NCBI GenBank assembly: GCA_024639035.1
Contig: JAHEJE010000069.1
Coordinates: 1 to 10,700, forward strand
From: Alphaproteobacteria bacterium
GTDB taxonomy: Bacteria > Pseudomonadota > Alphaproteobacteria > Rhizobiales > Aestuariivirgaceae
Direction of reading: 5' to 3'
Length of the DNA: 10,700 nt
The notes under the pieces were generated by a model. It had not been told where the DNA came from and did no database searches. It was given only the letters and a program-made list of their open reading frames with translations. Position 1 is the first letter of the stretch, and each line of letters opens with the position of its first letter. The position numbers were made by a program, and so were the translations under genes. Shown here piece after piece: positions 1 to 5,821 of this stretch.

Positions 1-291
1 ACCGATGCCGCCATTGCAAAAGCATACCCGGTCGCCCGGCTTGACACTGCTCACCTTGTCACCCACCGCCTCGACGACGCCGGCACCGTCATGGCCGAGG
101 ACGATCGGGCCGGGACCCTCGACATAGGTGCCGAGGGCACGAAAGAAGGTATCGGCCGGGTTGACACCGGCGGCATGCAGCTTGACGAGAACATCGTGGC
201 CGCTGCCCGGCCATGCCAGTTCGATGTCACGTTGCTCGAGAACCTCCGGACCGCCGACGGCGGTCATCACGATGGCACGGGCCCTGGTCAT
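1..291 (-). CDS. NADPH:quinone oxidoreductase-type MDR enzyme, N-terminal part (cut by window edge)
   Basis: The 97 visible residues form the GroES-like N-terminal half of a medium-chain dehydrogenase/reductase. The start reads MTRARAIVMTAVGGPEVLE, typical of quinone oxidoreductase (zeta-crystallin) proteins. It is followed by AAGVNPADTFFRALGTY and by GHDGAGVVEAVGDKV with KPGDRV (residues about 66-89). The GVNPADT stretch lacks the cysteine that ligates catalytic zinc in alcohol dehydrogenases, which favours the zinc-free quinone oxidoreductase branch. Family members reduce quinones or activated alkenes with NADPH in the cytoplasm; the substrate here is unknown. The Rossmann half lies beyond base 1. 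The ATG at 289-291 is preceded by a GAGGA-like ribosome site. A weak -10-like TATAGT (minus strand, 338-343) lies upstream without a clear -35. The family is fairly sure, the exact function is not. Confidence 0.85.
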   Translation of the reverse strand, partial: MTRARAIVMTAVGGPEVLEQRDIELAWPGSGHDVLVKLHAAGVNPADTFFRALGTYVEGPGPIVLGHDGAGVVEAVGDKVSSVKPGDRVCFCNGGIG

Positions 292-406
292 CTCAGCTTG
301 TCCTCATTGTGCTCGGTACGGTCACTTGCGGGTTCACACTATAGGCCCGCGGGCACGACAGATGCAGGCCATTTCTCGTTCTGCTGGTGGCGCAAGGTCG
401 CAATGG

Positions 407-432
407 AAAACCGGCGGAGATGTCTCCGCCGG
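407..432 (-). terminator. Possible leftward intrinsic terminator / perfect hairpin
   Basis: Arms CCGGCGGAGA (411-420) and TCTCCGCCGG (423-432) are perfect reverse complements; with a realistic loop the stem is about 9 bp. On the minus strand the stem is followed by TTTTCC, a short T-run. It stops transcription leftward, if at all, 120 bases upstream of the oxidoreductase start, so it would insulate that gene from transcription coming out of the repeat element. The T-run is weak, and an operator role is also possible. Confidence 0.4.
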
Positions 433-497
433 CTGGACATGCTGTGAGGGCACAAGCCGCTAGAGCACTTTTCGATCATACGGGATCACTTGATGGA

Positions 498-586
498 GCC
501 AAATTCGTTCATATGGCAGGCGCAGTGCGCAGCGCGATGCGGTGCATCGGGCAAGCGCTGCAACGCACCAGATGGGCGAATTTGGC
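498..586 (+). repeat. Inner stem-loop 1 of the 461-725 element
   Basis: GCCAAATTCG (498-507) pairs perfectly with CGAATTTGGC (577-586). The helix continues to 516/568 through two G.T wobbles (508-576, 509-575) and a single mismatch (513-571). After an internal loop, GCAGCGC-type pairing follows (529-535 with 555-561), and then a GATGC-GGT-GCATC tip (536-548). The wobbles pair only when the plus strand is the folded strand. Confidence 0.7.
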
Positions 587-596
587 CCACCGCAGG

Positions 597-692
597 CCGG
601 ATTTCCGCGCCTTCTGGACGTCACCATGCTCGGCTTGCGGTCAACCAGACCGCCGCGCCGACCATGCCTAGCCAGCAGACGCGGAAATCCGG
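597..692 (+). repeat. Inner stem-loop 2 of the 461-725 element
   Basis: CCGGATTTCCGCG (597-609) and CGCGGAAATCCGG (680-692) are perfect 13-bp reverse complements. Further inward, CTGG (614-617) can pair with CCAG (672-675), TCGGC (630-634) with GCCGA (657-661), and GCGGTC (637-642) with GACCGC (648-653) around an AACCA loop. The right arm ends directly at the outer repeat arm, which would allow coaxial stacking. Confidence 0.7.
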
Positions 693-785
693 TCAAGTGA
701 TCCCGTATGATCGAAAAGTGCTCTAAGCGCTTTGCATCGGCGGCGGCGCGGGCCGCTGCCGGCCCCCATCGGGCACAACGCGTTC

Positions 786-830
786 AAAAAAAAGCCCCGG
801 CGCGGTGGGGAGGGATCACCGCGGCGGAGC
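786..830 (-). terminator. Strong leftward rho-independent terminator
   Basis: On the minus strand, CCGCCGCGGTG (817-827) pairs with CACCGCGCCGG (797-807) with one mismatch. The stem is extended outward by a wobble and G-C pairs, closes a 9-base loop (808-816), and is followed immediately by eight T (786-793). This is a textbook intrinsic terminator. It lies 144 bases beyond the stop of the VOC gene and is the natural end of the transporter-VOC transcript. On the plus strand no T-run follows, so it works in one direction only. Confidence 0.8.
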
Positions 831-852
831 CATTACGAGGAGGGAGTGGTAA

Positions 853-897
853 ATGTCATTTTCATCTGGTGTTTCGTTGGGGTGTCCAGATCAGTGA
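853..897 (+). CDS. Possible 14-residue peptide frame behind a good ribosome site
   Basis: AGGAGGG (838-844) lies 8 bases before ATG at 853. The frame reads MSFSSGVSLGCPDQ and then stops (TGA, 895-897). It has no run of identical amino-acid codons that would suggest an attenuation leader, and no obvious gene follows on this strand. It may be a small peptide, the relic of a gene start, or chance. I do not recognise it. Confidence 0.15.
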   Translation: MSFSSGVSLGCPDQ

Positions 898-939
898 CTT
901 AACTTGATGATCAAACTACCCCGCCCGGCAGTGGATGGA

Positions 940-955
940 TGTGACGAACATCACA
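940..955. promoter_or_regulatory. CRP-type dyad TGTGA-N6-TCACA
   Basis: TGTGACGAACATCACA at 940-955 matches both half-sites of the enterobacterial CRP consensus with the exact six-base spacer. CRP/FNR-superfamily regulators with related recognition are common in alphaproteobacteria. The placement is awkward: just past the VOC stop, with no plus-strand gene downstream, and separated from the leftward oxidoreductase gene by a terminator. It could be chance. Confidence 0.25.
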
Positions 956-973
956 TATCGCAAAATATTTGCA

Positions 974-1510
974 TCAGGCCGCCGAGAGTGCGTCCGAGGC
1001 GGCATCGAGATGTTTCACGGTGATGTTGTAATCGCCCGCGGCCAGCCGGATCTTGTGCGCTTCAGCCAGAACCTGGGCATGATCGAAGCCTTCCGGCGGC
1101 ACGAATTTGTAACAGGCCAGTTCGATCAGCTGCCCCAGCGGATCGCGAAAATAGATCGAGTCCATGAACCCGCGGTCGACCTCCCCCGATGATGCAAAGC
1201 CGGCCTGCTTCAGATTGGCAACGGCAGCATCGTACACCGCCCGCTCCACGGCGAAAGCCAGGTGATGCAGATTGCCGATGCCGTTGGGATTGGGGCTGCG
1301 GTCGGCCGCCAGGTTCTCGCGGGTGAAGATGGTGATCAGGCGCCCGTCGCCAGGATCGAAGTAGAGATGGTTGGTCTCGGGATCATCGAGGTTGGGTTGC
1401 TCGAACACGAACGGCATGCCGAGAATGCCCTGCCAGAAATCGATCGAGGTCTGGCGGTCGGCCCCATTCAGGGTGATGTGATGAACGCCGGTGGTCCGGG
1501 CAACTGTCAT
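974..1510 (-). CDS. VOC-superfamily (glyoxalase/extradiol dioxygenase-type) metalloprotein
   Basis: This 178-residue protein has two beta-alpha-beta-beta-beta modules of the vicinal oxygen chelate fold. Module 1 begins with GVHHITLNG (His10/His11) and includes FWQGILGMPF. Module 2 begins with GNLHHLAFAV (His82/His83) and ends in YFRDPLGQLIEL (Glu130). Two histidines and a glutamate at these places are the usual metal triad, so a metal-dependent enzyme is likely, such as a lyase, isomerase or ring-cleaving dioxygenase acting on a small organic molecule in the cytoplasm. Substrate cannot be told. The ATG at 1508-1510 was chosen because GGAGG sits 7-8 bases upstream and the fold starts right after it; a longer upstream frame runs into the transporter gene. 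It follows that gene after 20 bases, so the two are probably one transcript ending at the 786-830 terminator. Confidence 0.9.
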   Translation of the reverse strand: MTVARTTGVHHITLNGADRQTSIDFWQGILGMPFVFEQPNLDDPETNHLYFDPGDGRLITIFTRENLAADRSPNPNGIGNLHHLAFAVERAVYDAAVANLKQAGFASSGEVDRGFMDSIYFRDPLGQLIELACYKFVPPEGFDHAQVLAEAHKIRLAAGDYNITVKHLDAASDALSAA

Positions 1511-1530
1511 TCGGGGCCTCCATTCGTAGG

Positions 1531-2445
1531 TCACATTTTGGTCGCCGGCGGCGGCGGTGTCATTTGATTTCGCGCCACCTTGGCTTCGCGGTGAGAGATA
1601 TAGGTTGCAGCCGCGATAATAATCGCTCCGCCGAGGAAGACAAAGGGGTCCAGCGCCTCGCCGAACATGACCAGGCCGAGCAATGCCGCCCACACCAGCT
1701 GCAGAAAGCCGATCGGCTGGGTCACGGTGATCGGTGCGGCGTGAAACGCCTTGGTCAGGGTGTAGTGGCCGGCGGTGGCGAACACCGCGGTCATGGCCAG
1801 CCAGAACACCTCCTCAGGCGTAGGCGTGCGCCATTGCACGATCGCCCCGGGCAACAGCACAAGCGTACAGAACACCGACAGCATGTAGACGATGAAAGCC
1901 GGGTTTTCATCGCGGGTGAGTATTTTTGCAATGATGAAAGAAGCCGCAAACAGAGGTGCTGCGGTCAACTGCGCCAGTTGCCCGAGGGAAAGTTCGTTGA
2001 ACCCGGGCCGCAGGATCACGAAGGTCCCGGCAAGGCCGACGATGATCGCCGCCATCCGGCGCAGTTGCAGCCGCTCACCCAAAAACAGTGCCGCCCCGAT
2101 GGTCACGAAGATCGGCGAGGTGTATCCGATCGCCGTAACCTCGGCGATCGGGATGCGCGCCATGGCGAAGAACCAAAGCATCACCGCCACGCCGTGCACC
2201 AGGCCGCGCGCGGCAAACATCGCCATTTTGCGCCCGCGCGGCAGCCGCGGGCGCTGCTGCAGCAGAACCGGCGTCAGCAGCGCCAACCCGATGGCATAGC
2301 GGATGAACGCCGCCTCGATGGCCGGCATGTCGGACCCGAGATAGCGCACGATGCCGGTGACGAAAACGAACAGGATCCCGGTCAGCACCATCCAGGCGAT
2401 ACCGGGCAGGATGTCGTTGCGGGCGTGAGGTTGGGCAGGTGGCAT
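1531..2445 (-). CDS. DMT-superfamily EamA-type membrane transporter
   Basis: The 304-residue hydrophobic protein has two tandem EamA domains and about ten membrane segments, the usual size and topology of drug/metabolite transporters (RhaT/YdcZ/YedA-like) in the inner membrane. Domain 1 spans roughly residues 12-140 and ends in the typical FLGERL-(x)n-GTFVILRPG signature. Domain 2 ends with MFGEALDPFVFLGGAIIIAAATYISHR. The C-terminus is a short polar tail rich in Pro. Such proteins usually export amino acids, metabolites or drugs; substrate is unknown. The ATG at 2443-2445 gives a family-like N-terminus; the frame stays open to a TTG at 2551-2553, which would add 36 unlikely residues. The ribosome site is weak. 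It is first in a two-gene unit with the VOC gene and is divergent from the cytochrome gene. Confidence 0.9.
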   Translation of the reverse strand: MPPAQPHARNDILPGIAWMVLTGILFVFVTGIVRYLGSDMPAIEAAFIRYAIGLALLTPVLLQQRPRLPRGRKMAMFAARGLVHGVAVMLWFFAMARIPIAEVTAIGYTSPIFVTIGAALFLGERLQLRRMAAIIVGLAGTFVILRPGFNELSLGQLAQLTAAPLFAASFIIAKILTRDENPAFIVYMLSVFCTLVLLPGAIVQWRTPTPEEVFWLAMTAVFATAGHYTLTKAFHAAPITVTQPIGFLQLVWAALLGLVMFGEALDPFVFLGGAIIIAAATYISHREAKVARNQMTPPPPATKM

Positions 2446-2476
2446 GGGCTTGCAATAGTGAAATGCACAAGCACCG

Positions 2477-2505
2477 ACTATGCGGGGCCGACCGCGGCAA
2501 AGCAA
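2477..2505 (-). promoter_or_regulatory. Possible promoter of the transporter-VOC unit
   Basis: On the minus strand TTGCTT (2500-2505) and CATAGT (2477-2482) are separated by 17 bases. The -10 matches four of six consensus bases and the -35 three to four. Transcription would begin about 25 bases before the transporter ATG. Placement is right but the match is modest. Confidence 0.3.
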
Positions 2506-2625
2506 CACGCCGGGAGCCCACCCCGCGGGATCGTGCGAATTGATCGAGGACAAACGTTTGCCGCCTTGGCGCGGCTACAATTTCAGCGCACTATGCCGCT
2601 TCGGTCCTCAATGGGAGATGCACGA

Positions 2626-3072
2626 ATGGAACTTTCTCTGCGCAAGGCAATGGTTGCCGCAGCTGTCGTTGTTTGCATGTCGGGCGGCGGGCTTGGCGCG
2701 CAAGAAATGCCCAAGGAGATCATCATTTCCGCCGAGGCCGATTTCATGACCTACTGCGCCGTCTGCCATGGCCGCACCGGCATCGGCGACGGCCCGGTGG
2801 CCAAGGACCTGGTGACCAACCCCAGTGATCTCACCCAATTGGCCAAGGCCAATGGCGGCACCTTCCCCGAGGACCGCGTGCAGAAGGTCATCGACGGCCG
2901 CGAGGAACTGATGGGTCATGGCACCCGCGACATGCCGATCTGGGGCAACTGGTTCAAGTTCATTGCCCGCACCCAGGATGCCGAGGGCGCCGATGAGATC
3001 ACATCGGAAATCATCGTCAGCCTGCGCATCCAGGGCATGATCGAGTATCTCAAGACGATTCAGGCCAAGTAA
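2626..3072 (+). CDS. Small exported mono-haem c-type cytochrome
   Basis: The 148-residue protein has a signal peptide (residues 1-25, Lys6-Lys7-type basic start as RK, hydrophobic AMVAAAVVVCMSG, cleavage probably after GLGA). The mature class I cytochrome c domain has the haem attachment motif CAVCH at 44-48 and a likely axial methionine at 103 in RDMPIWG. The C-terminal helix IQGMIEYLKTIQ is typical for the fold. It should carry one covalent haem in the periplasm and shuttle or hold electrons; its partners are not visible here. Cys17 lies inside the hydrophobic stretch of the signal peptide, but no clear lipobox follows. The ATG at 2626 has GGGAGA seven bases upstream; an in-frame ATG at 2611 is less well placed. 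It stands alone on this strand, converges with ctpA, and a TACAAT at 2576-2581 may be part of its promoter. Confidence 0.92.
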   Translation: MELSLRKAMVAAAVVVCMSGGGLGAQEMPKEIIISAEADFMTYCAVCHGRTGIGDGPVAKDLVTNPSDLTQLAKANGGTFPEDRVQKVIDGREELMGHGTRDMPIWGNWFKFIARTQDAEGADEITSEIIVSLRIQGMIEYLKTIQAK

Positions 3073-3122
3073 CCCGTGCGCTCAATGTGAGCCGGCGCCG
3101 ACCGACACGATCTAGCCGCGGG

Positions 3123-4472
3123 TTAGTTGTTCGACGTCGCCGGCTCCGTGGTATCGCTTTCCACCCTGGCCTTGACCTCTCGGCCATAGAGCAGGTCGAT
3201 GGCGGCCTTGAGCTGAAGGTCCTTTTCCTTGTCCGCCGGCACATAGGCCGATGAACCGGATTGCTCATCGCCACTCTCGTTCTTGAGGTGGCCGCGCAGG
3301 CTCGATTCACCGCGCGCCTTGCGGGCGGCAGCCGACTTCTTCAGGTCCTCCGGCAGATCGTTTTCGATCGTGATGTCGGGGACGATGCCGCGAGCCTGGA
3401 TGGTCGCACCTGACGGCGTGTAATAGCGCGCGGTGGTCAGGCGGATGGCGCCCTGCGAGCCGAGCGGAATGATGGTCTGCACCGAACCCTTGCCGAACGA
3501 CCGGGTGCCGATGACCTTGGCGCGTTTGTGATCCTGCAGCGCCCCGGCGACGATCTCAGAAGCCGAAGCCGAACCGCCATTGATCAGCACCACCACCGGC
3601 TTGCCGTCGGTGGCATCGCCTTCCTGCGAGTTGTAGCGCTGGGTCTCGCTCGAATTGCGGCCGCGCGTCGAGACCACCTCGCCGCGTTCCATGAACGTGT
3701 CGGACACCGAGATCGCCTGGTCGAGCAGTCCGCCCGGGTTATTGCGCAAATCGATGATGTAACCCTTGATCTTGTCGGCGCCGATGTCGTCCCGAAGCGC
3801 CTTGATCGCCTTATCGAGGCCGCTCTGGGTCTGCTCGGAGAACGAGGAAATCCGGACATAGCCGATATCCTTGGCCCCGTCCTTTTCACCCTCGGCCTCG
3901 AACTTGACCGAGCGCACACGGATGATGTCGCGCACTATCTTGATCTCGACGGGCTCATCGACGCCCGGCCGTGCGATGGTCAGCACGATCGGCGTCTTGA
4001 CCCGGCCGCGCATCTTGTCGACCGCTTCATTCAACGTCAGGCCCTGAACCTGGTCGCCGTCGAGGTGGGTAATCAGGTCGTTGGCCCTGACCCCGGCCCG
4101 CGCCGCCGGCGTGTCGTCGATCGGCGCCACCACCTTGACCAGGCCGTTTTCCATGGTGACCTCGATGCCGAGGCCGCCGAACTCGCCGCGGGTCTGCTGC
4201 TGCATGTCCTTGAAGCGCTTGGCGTTCATGAAACTGGAATGCGGGTCGAGCGACGTCAGCATGCCGTTGATCGCACTGTCGATCAGTTTTTCCTCATCGG
4301 GAACCTCGACGTAATCAGAACGCACCCGGTCGAACACGTCGCCAAACAGGTTGAGCTGCCGATAGGTATCGGAATTCGATGCACTGGCCGCTTCAAGCGC
4401 CTGCATCAATCCGGTCGCCATGAATGCGCCCACTGCGACAAATCCGACGGACTTCCAAAAATCTTTTCGCAT
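3123..4472 (-). CDS. ctpA: Carboxyl-terminal processing protease, S41 family
   Basis: This 449-residue periplasmic serine protease has an N-terminal signal or anchor segment (SVGFVAVGAFMATGLMQAL, after basic MRKD), a helical region, a PDZ domain (about residues 98-170, with GLGIEV and SPAxxAG-like TPAARAGVRANDLI), and the S41 tail-specific protease core. The catalytic Ser303 lies in GGSASASEIVAGAL and Lys328 in SFGKGSVQ, with Gln332. The spacing of 25 and 29 residues is that of the Ser-Lys-Gln triad of CtpB/Prc proteins. The C-terminal tail (about 375-449) is polar and low in conservation. Family members trim or degrade periplasmic proteins, including peptidoglycan hydrolases and their regulators. 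The ATG at 4470-4472 overlaps the envC stop as TAATG, which indicates translational coupling and decides the start. No clear terminator follows in the 50-base convergent gap. Confidence 0.95.
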   Translation of the reverse strand: MRKDFWKSVGFVAVGAFMATGLMQALEAASASNSDTYRQLNLFGDVFDRVRSDYVEVPDEEKLIDSAINGMLTSLDPHSSFMNAKRFKDMQQQTRGEFGGLGIEVTMENGLVKVVAPIDDTPAARAGVRANDLITHLDGDQVQGLTLNEAVDKMRGRVKTPIVLTIARPGVDEPVEIKIVRDIIRVRSVKFEAEGEKDGAKDIGYVRISSFSEQTQSGLDKAIKALRDDIGADKIKGYIIDLRNNPGGLLDQAISVSDTFMERGEVVSTRGRNSSETQRYNSQEGDATDGKPVVVLINGGSASASEIVAGALQDHKRAKVIGTRSFGKGSVQTIIPLGSQGAIRLTTARYYTPSGATIQARGIVPDITIENDLPEDLKKSAAARKARGESSLRGHLKNESGDEQSGSSAYVPADKEKDLQLKAAIDLLYGREVKARVESDTTEPATSNN

Positions 4473-5764
4473 TACTTGCGCGCCTCTTTGCGGTTGCCTG
4501 CCCACCATGGGGTGGGATCGATCGAACCGCCGTTTCTCCTAAATTCAATGTAGAGGATCGGCTTGGCTGTTTCCAGCCGGTCACCGATCAATGTTGCGCG
4601 AGCAGGCTCGGCTCCCATTTGACCGACAGGCTCTCCCGCGCGAATAAACTGTCCGGCCTGCACCGAGATTTCGCCCAGTCCGGCCATCAGCACATGATAG
4701 CCTTCGCCGACATCCAAGATCAAGAGCTCTCCATAGGACCGAAAATGGCCGGCAAACTCCACTTTGCCGTCGGCCGGGGCGGTCACCTGGGCCGCCTTGC
4801 GGGTCGCGATCGAGACGCCCTTGGTGTGCCCGCCAAAGCCGTCAGGTTCGCCGAATTCGCGGATCCGGGTGCCGGTCGCCGGGTAGGAAATCCGCCCCTT
4901 GGCCGATGAAAACGCCATCGCCGGTTTGTTGCGGATCGCCGCAAGCCGTTGTTTTTCCTCCTGCAGCCGCTTTTTCTCAAGCTCGGCGCGCTGCGCATCG
5001 CGGGCCGCGGCGCGGGCTTTCTCGCGCTTCAGGGCCGCAACCAGCTGGTTCAGCGACTTGGCCTTGTCGGCGAGCTTCTTGGTCCGGGTATGGACTGAAC
5101 CCAGTTCCTTGTCGGTCTGGGCGATCAGGCCCTGTTTGCGTTTCAAAACGGCTTGCATGTCCGTCTTGGCGTCCTGCAGGCTGGCGAAATTGTGCTTGAG
5201 TTCGTTCTGTTCATGGCTGATTCGGGCCCGCACCTCATCAAGTCTGGTCAGGTCGCGAGCCAGCCTGGAGGCCTGGCGCTTGAGGGCCGGAACGACGGAA
5301 CCGAACAGCATGGCGCCACGAATGGCCGAAACCGTATCGTCCGGCCGGGTCACGATCGGCGGTGGCGGATTTTGCTGCAGCAGCTGAAGCCCGGCCAGCA
5401 ATTCGCCCAGCGCCTTGCGCTGCACGATCAGGGCAAGACGCATGGCATCCTCTTCTCCCGTCAGCCGGGCCAGGCGCCGCTCGCTCTCGTCGATCAGGGC
5501 TTCGCGGTTCTGCAGCCGGGCCGCCAGATCGACCAGTTTGCCGGACAGAACAGCCGATTCGGCGCGCATCGCCGCCAGTTCGCGTTCGAGCTTGTCCTGG
5601 TCGGCCTTGGCCCGCACGATCTGCTCGCGCACCGTATCCAGCTCACCACGCACCCTGGCATCGCTGGCGCTGTCGGCGGCAACGGCCGGTCCGGCGACGA
5701 CGGCACAAACCGCCGCCGCCAGGATCCAGGTGTGCAAAGGCCCGTGGCTCAATTGAAACTCCAT
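4472..5764 (-). CDS. EnvC-like murein hydrolase activator (coiled coil plus degenerate LytM/M23 domain)
   Basis: The 430-residue exported protein starts with a signal peptide (HTWILAAAVCAVVAGPAVA, cleavage near residue 29). Long charged heptad-rich coiled coils follow (about 35-135 and 165-280), and then a C-terminal LytM/peptidase M23 domain (about 290-425). The zinc-binding HxxxD motif of active M23 enzymes is not intact: the region reads GGHTKGVSIAT where an Asp is expected, and the HxH site reads YHVLMAGL. This matches EnvC, whose LytM domain does not cut peptidoglycan itself but switches on amidases at the division site. The ATG at 5762-5764 gives a good signal peptide; a TTG at 5816-5818 would add 18 residues. 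It lies 57 bases after rlmH and is coupled to ctpA through TAATG. The activator role is inferred from the family. Confidence 0.9.
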   Translation of the reverse strand: MEFQLSHGPLHTWILAAAVCAVVAGPAVAADSASDARVRGELDTVREQIVRAKADQDKLERELAAMRAESAVLSGKLVDLAARLQNREALIDESERRLARLTGEEDAMRLALIVQRKALGELLAGLQLLQQNPPPPIVTRPDDTVSAIRGAMLFGSVVPALKRQASRLARDLTRLDEVRARISHEQNELKHNFASLQDAKTDMQAVLKRKQGLIAQTDKELGSVHTRTKKLADKAKSLNQLVAALKREKARAAARDAQRAELEKKRLQEEKQRLAAIRNKPAMAFSSAKGRISYPATGTRIREFGEPDGFGGHTKGVSIATRKAAQVTAPADGKVEFAGHFRSYGELLILDVGEGYHVLMAGLGEISVQAGQFIRAGEPVGQMGAEPARATLIGDRLETAKPILYIEFRRNGGSIDPTPWWAGNRKEARK

Positions 5765-5821
5765 GCTCGCGCCAGCGATAACTGACCTGCGGCGTTGTCC
5801 GCATTGGGGCCGAATCAAGGT

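Larger units (their letters stand above)
461..725. repeat. 265-bp structured element with perfect 33-bp terminal inverted repeats (MITE-like or palindromic repeat)
   Basis: The left arm 461-493 and the right arm 693-725 are exact reverse complements over 33 bases (outer ends TAGAGCAC / GTGCTCTA). Between them lie two independent stem-loops, 498-586 and 597-692, so one strand can fold into a three-way junction. The second hairpin abuts the right arm with no spacer. No plausible protein is encoded. The outermost TA on both sides would fit a TA target duplication, as made by IS630/Tc1-type transposases, but because TA also belongs to the repeat this is not decisive. Interspersed palindromic elements are known in rhizobia and brucellae (RIME, Bru-RS type); I could not match this sequence to a named family. 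The inverted repeat is certain, the mobile-element interpretation is inference. Confidence 0.8.
292..973. other. 680-base intergenic region without a convincing gene
   Basis: No open frame here looks like a real protein. The region holds the ADH upstream segment (292-405), a leftward hairpin with a short T-run (407-432), the 265-bp inverted-repeat element (461-725), a strong leftward terminator (786-830), a 14-codon open frame with a good ribosome site (838-897) and a TGTGA-N6-TCACA dyad (940-955). Each is listed separately. Confidence 0.75.

Noticed and set aside
460..726. Open frames on both strands ending in the identical peptide VIPYDRKVL
   Set aside because: The shared ending is only the translation of the perfect inverted repeat arms; no evidence of real proteins.
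904..914. TTGATGATCAA as an FNR-type site
   Set aside because: FNR/FixK boxes have four bases between TTGAT and ATCAA; here there is one, so the spacing is wrong.
1511..1693. Longer N-terminus of the VOC protein (61 more residues)
   Set aside because: The extension overlaps the transporter coding region, has no fold-like sequence, and the ATG at 1508-1510 has a good ribosome site directly before the first VOC strand.
2540..2581. Promoter for the cytochrome gene with TACAAT (2576-2581)
   Set aside because: The -10-like hexamer is good, but no -35-like sequence is found at 16-18 bases; mentioned only in the gene entry.
1564..3072. A 502-codon open frame on the plus strand running across the transporter region into the cytochrome
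   Set aside because: The part before 2626 is antisense to a clear transporter gene and has the His/Arg/Gln-rich composition typical of shadow frames in high-GC DNA. Only the last 148 codons are the real cytochrome.
3089..3146. GAGCCGGCG / CGCCGGCTC inverted repeat as a bidirectional terminator between the cytochrome and ctpA
   Set aside because: The loop is about 40 bases, one arm lies inside the ctpA coding region, and no T-run follows on either strand.
3528..4553. Long plus-strand open frame (341 codons) opposite ctpA
   Set aside because: Antisense shadow of a complete, motif-bearing protease gene; no domain recognisable and skewed composition.
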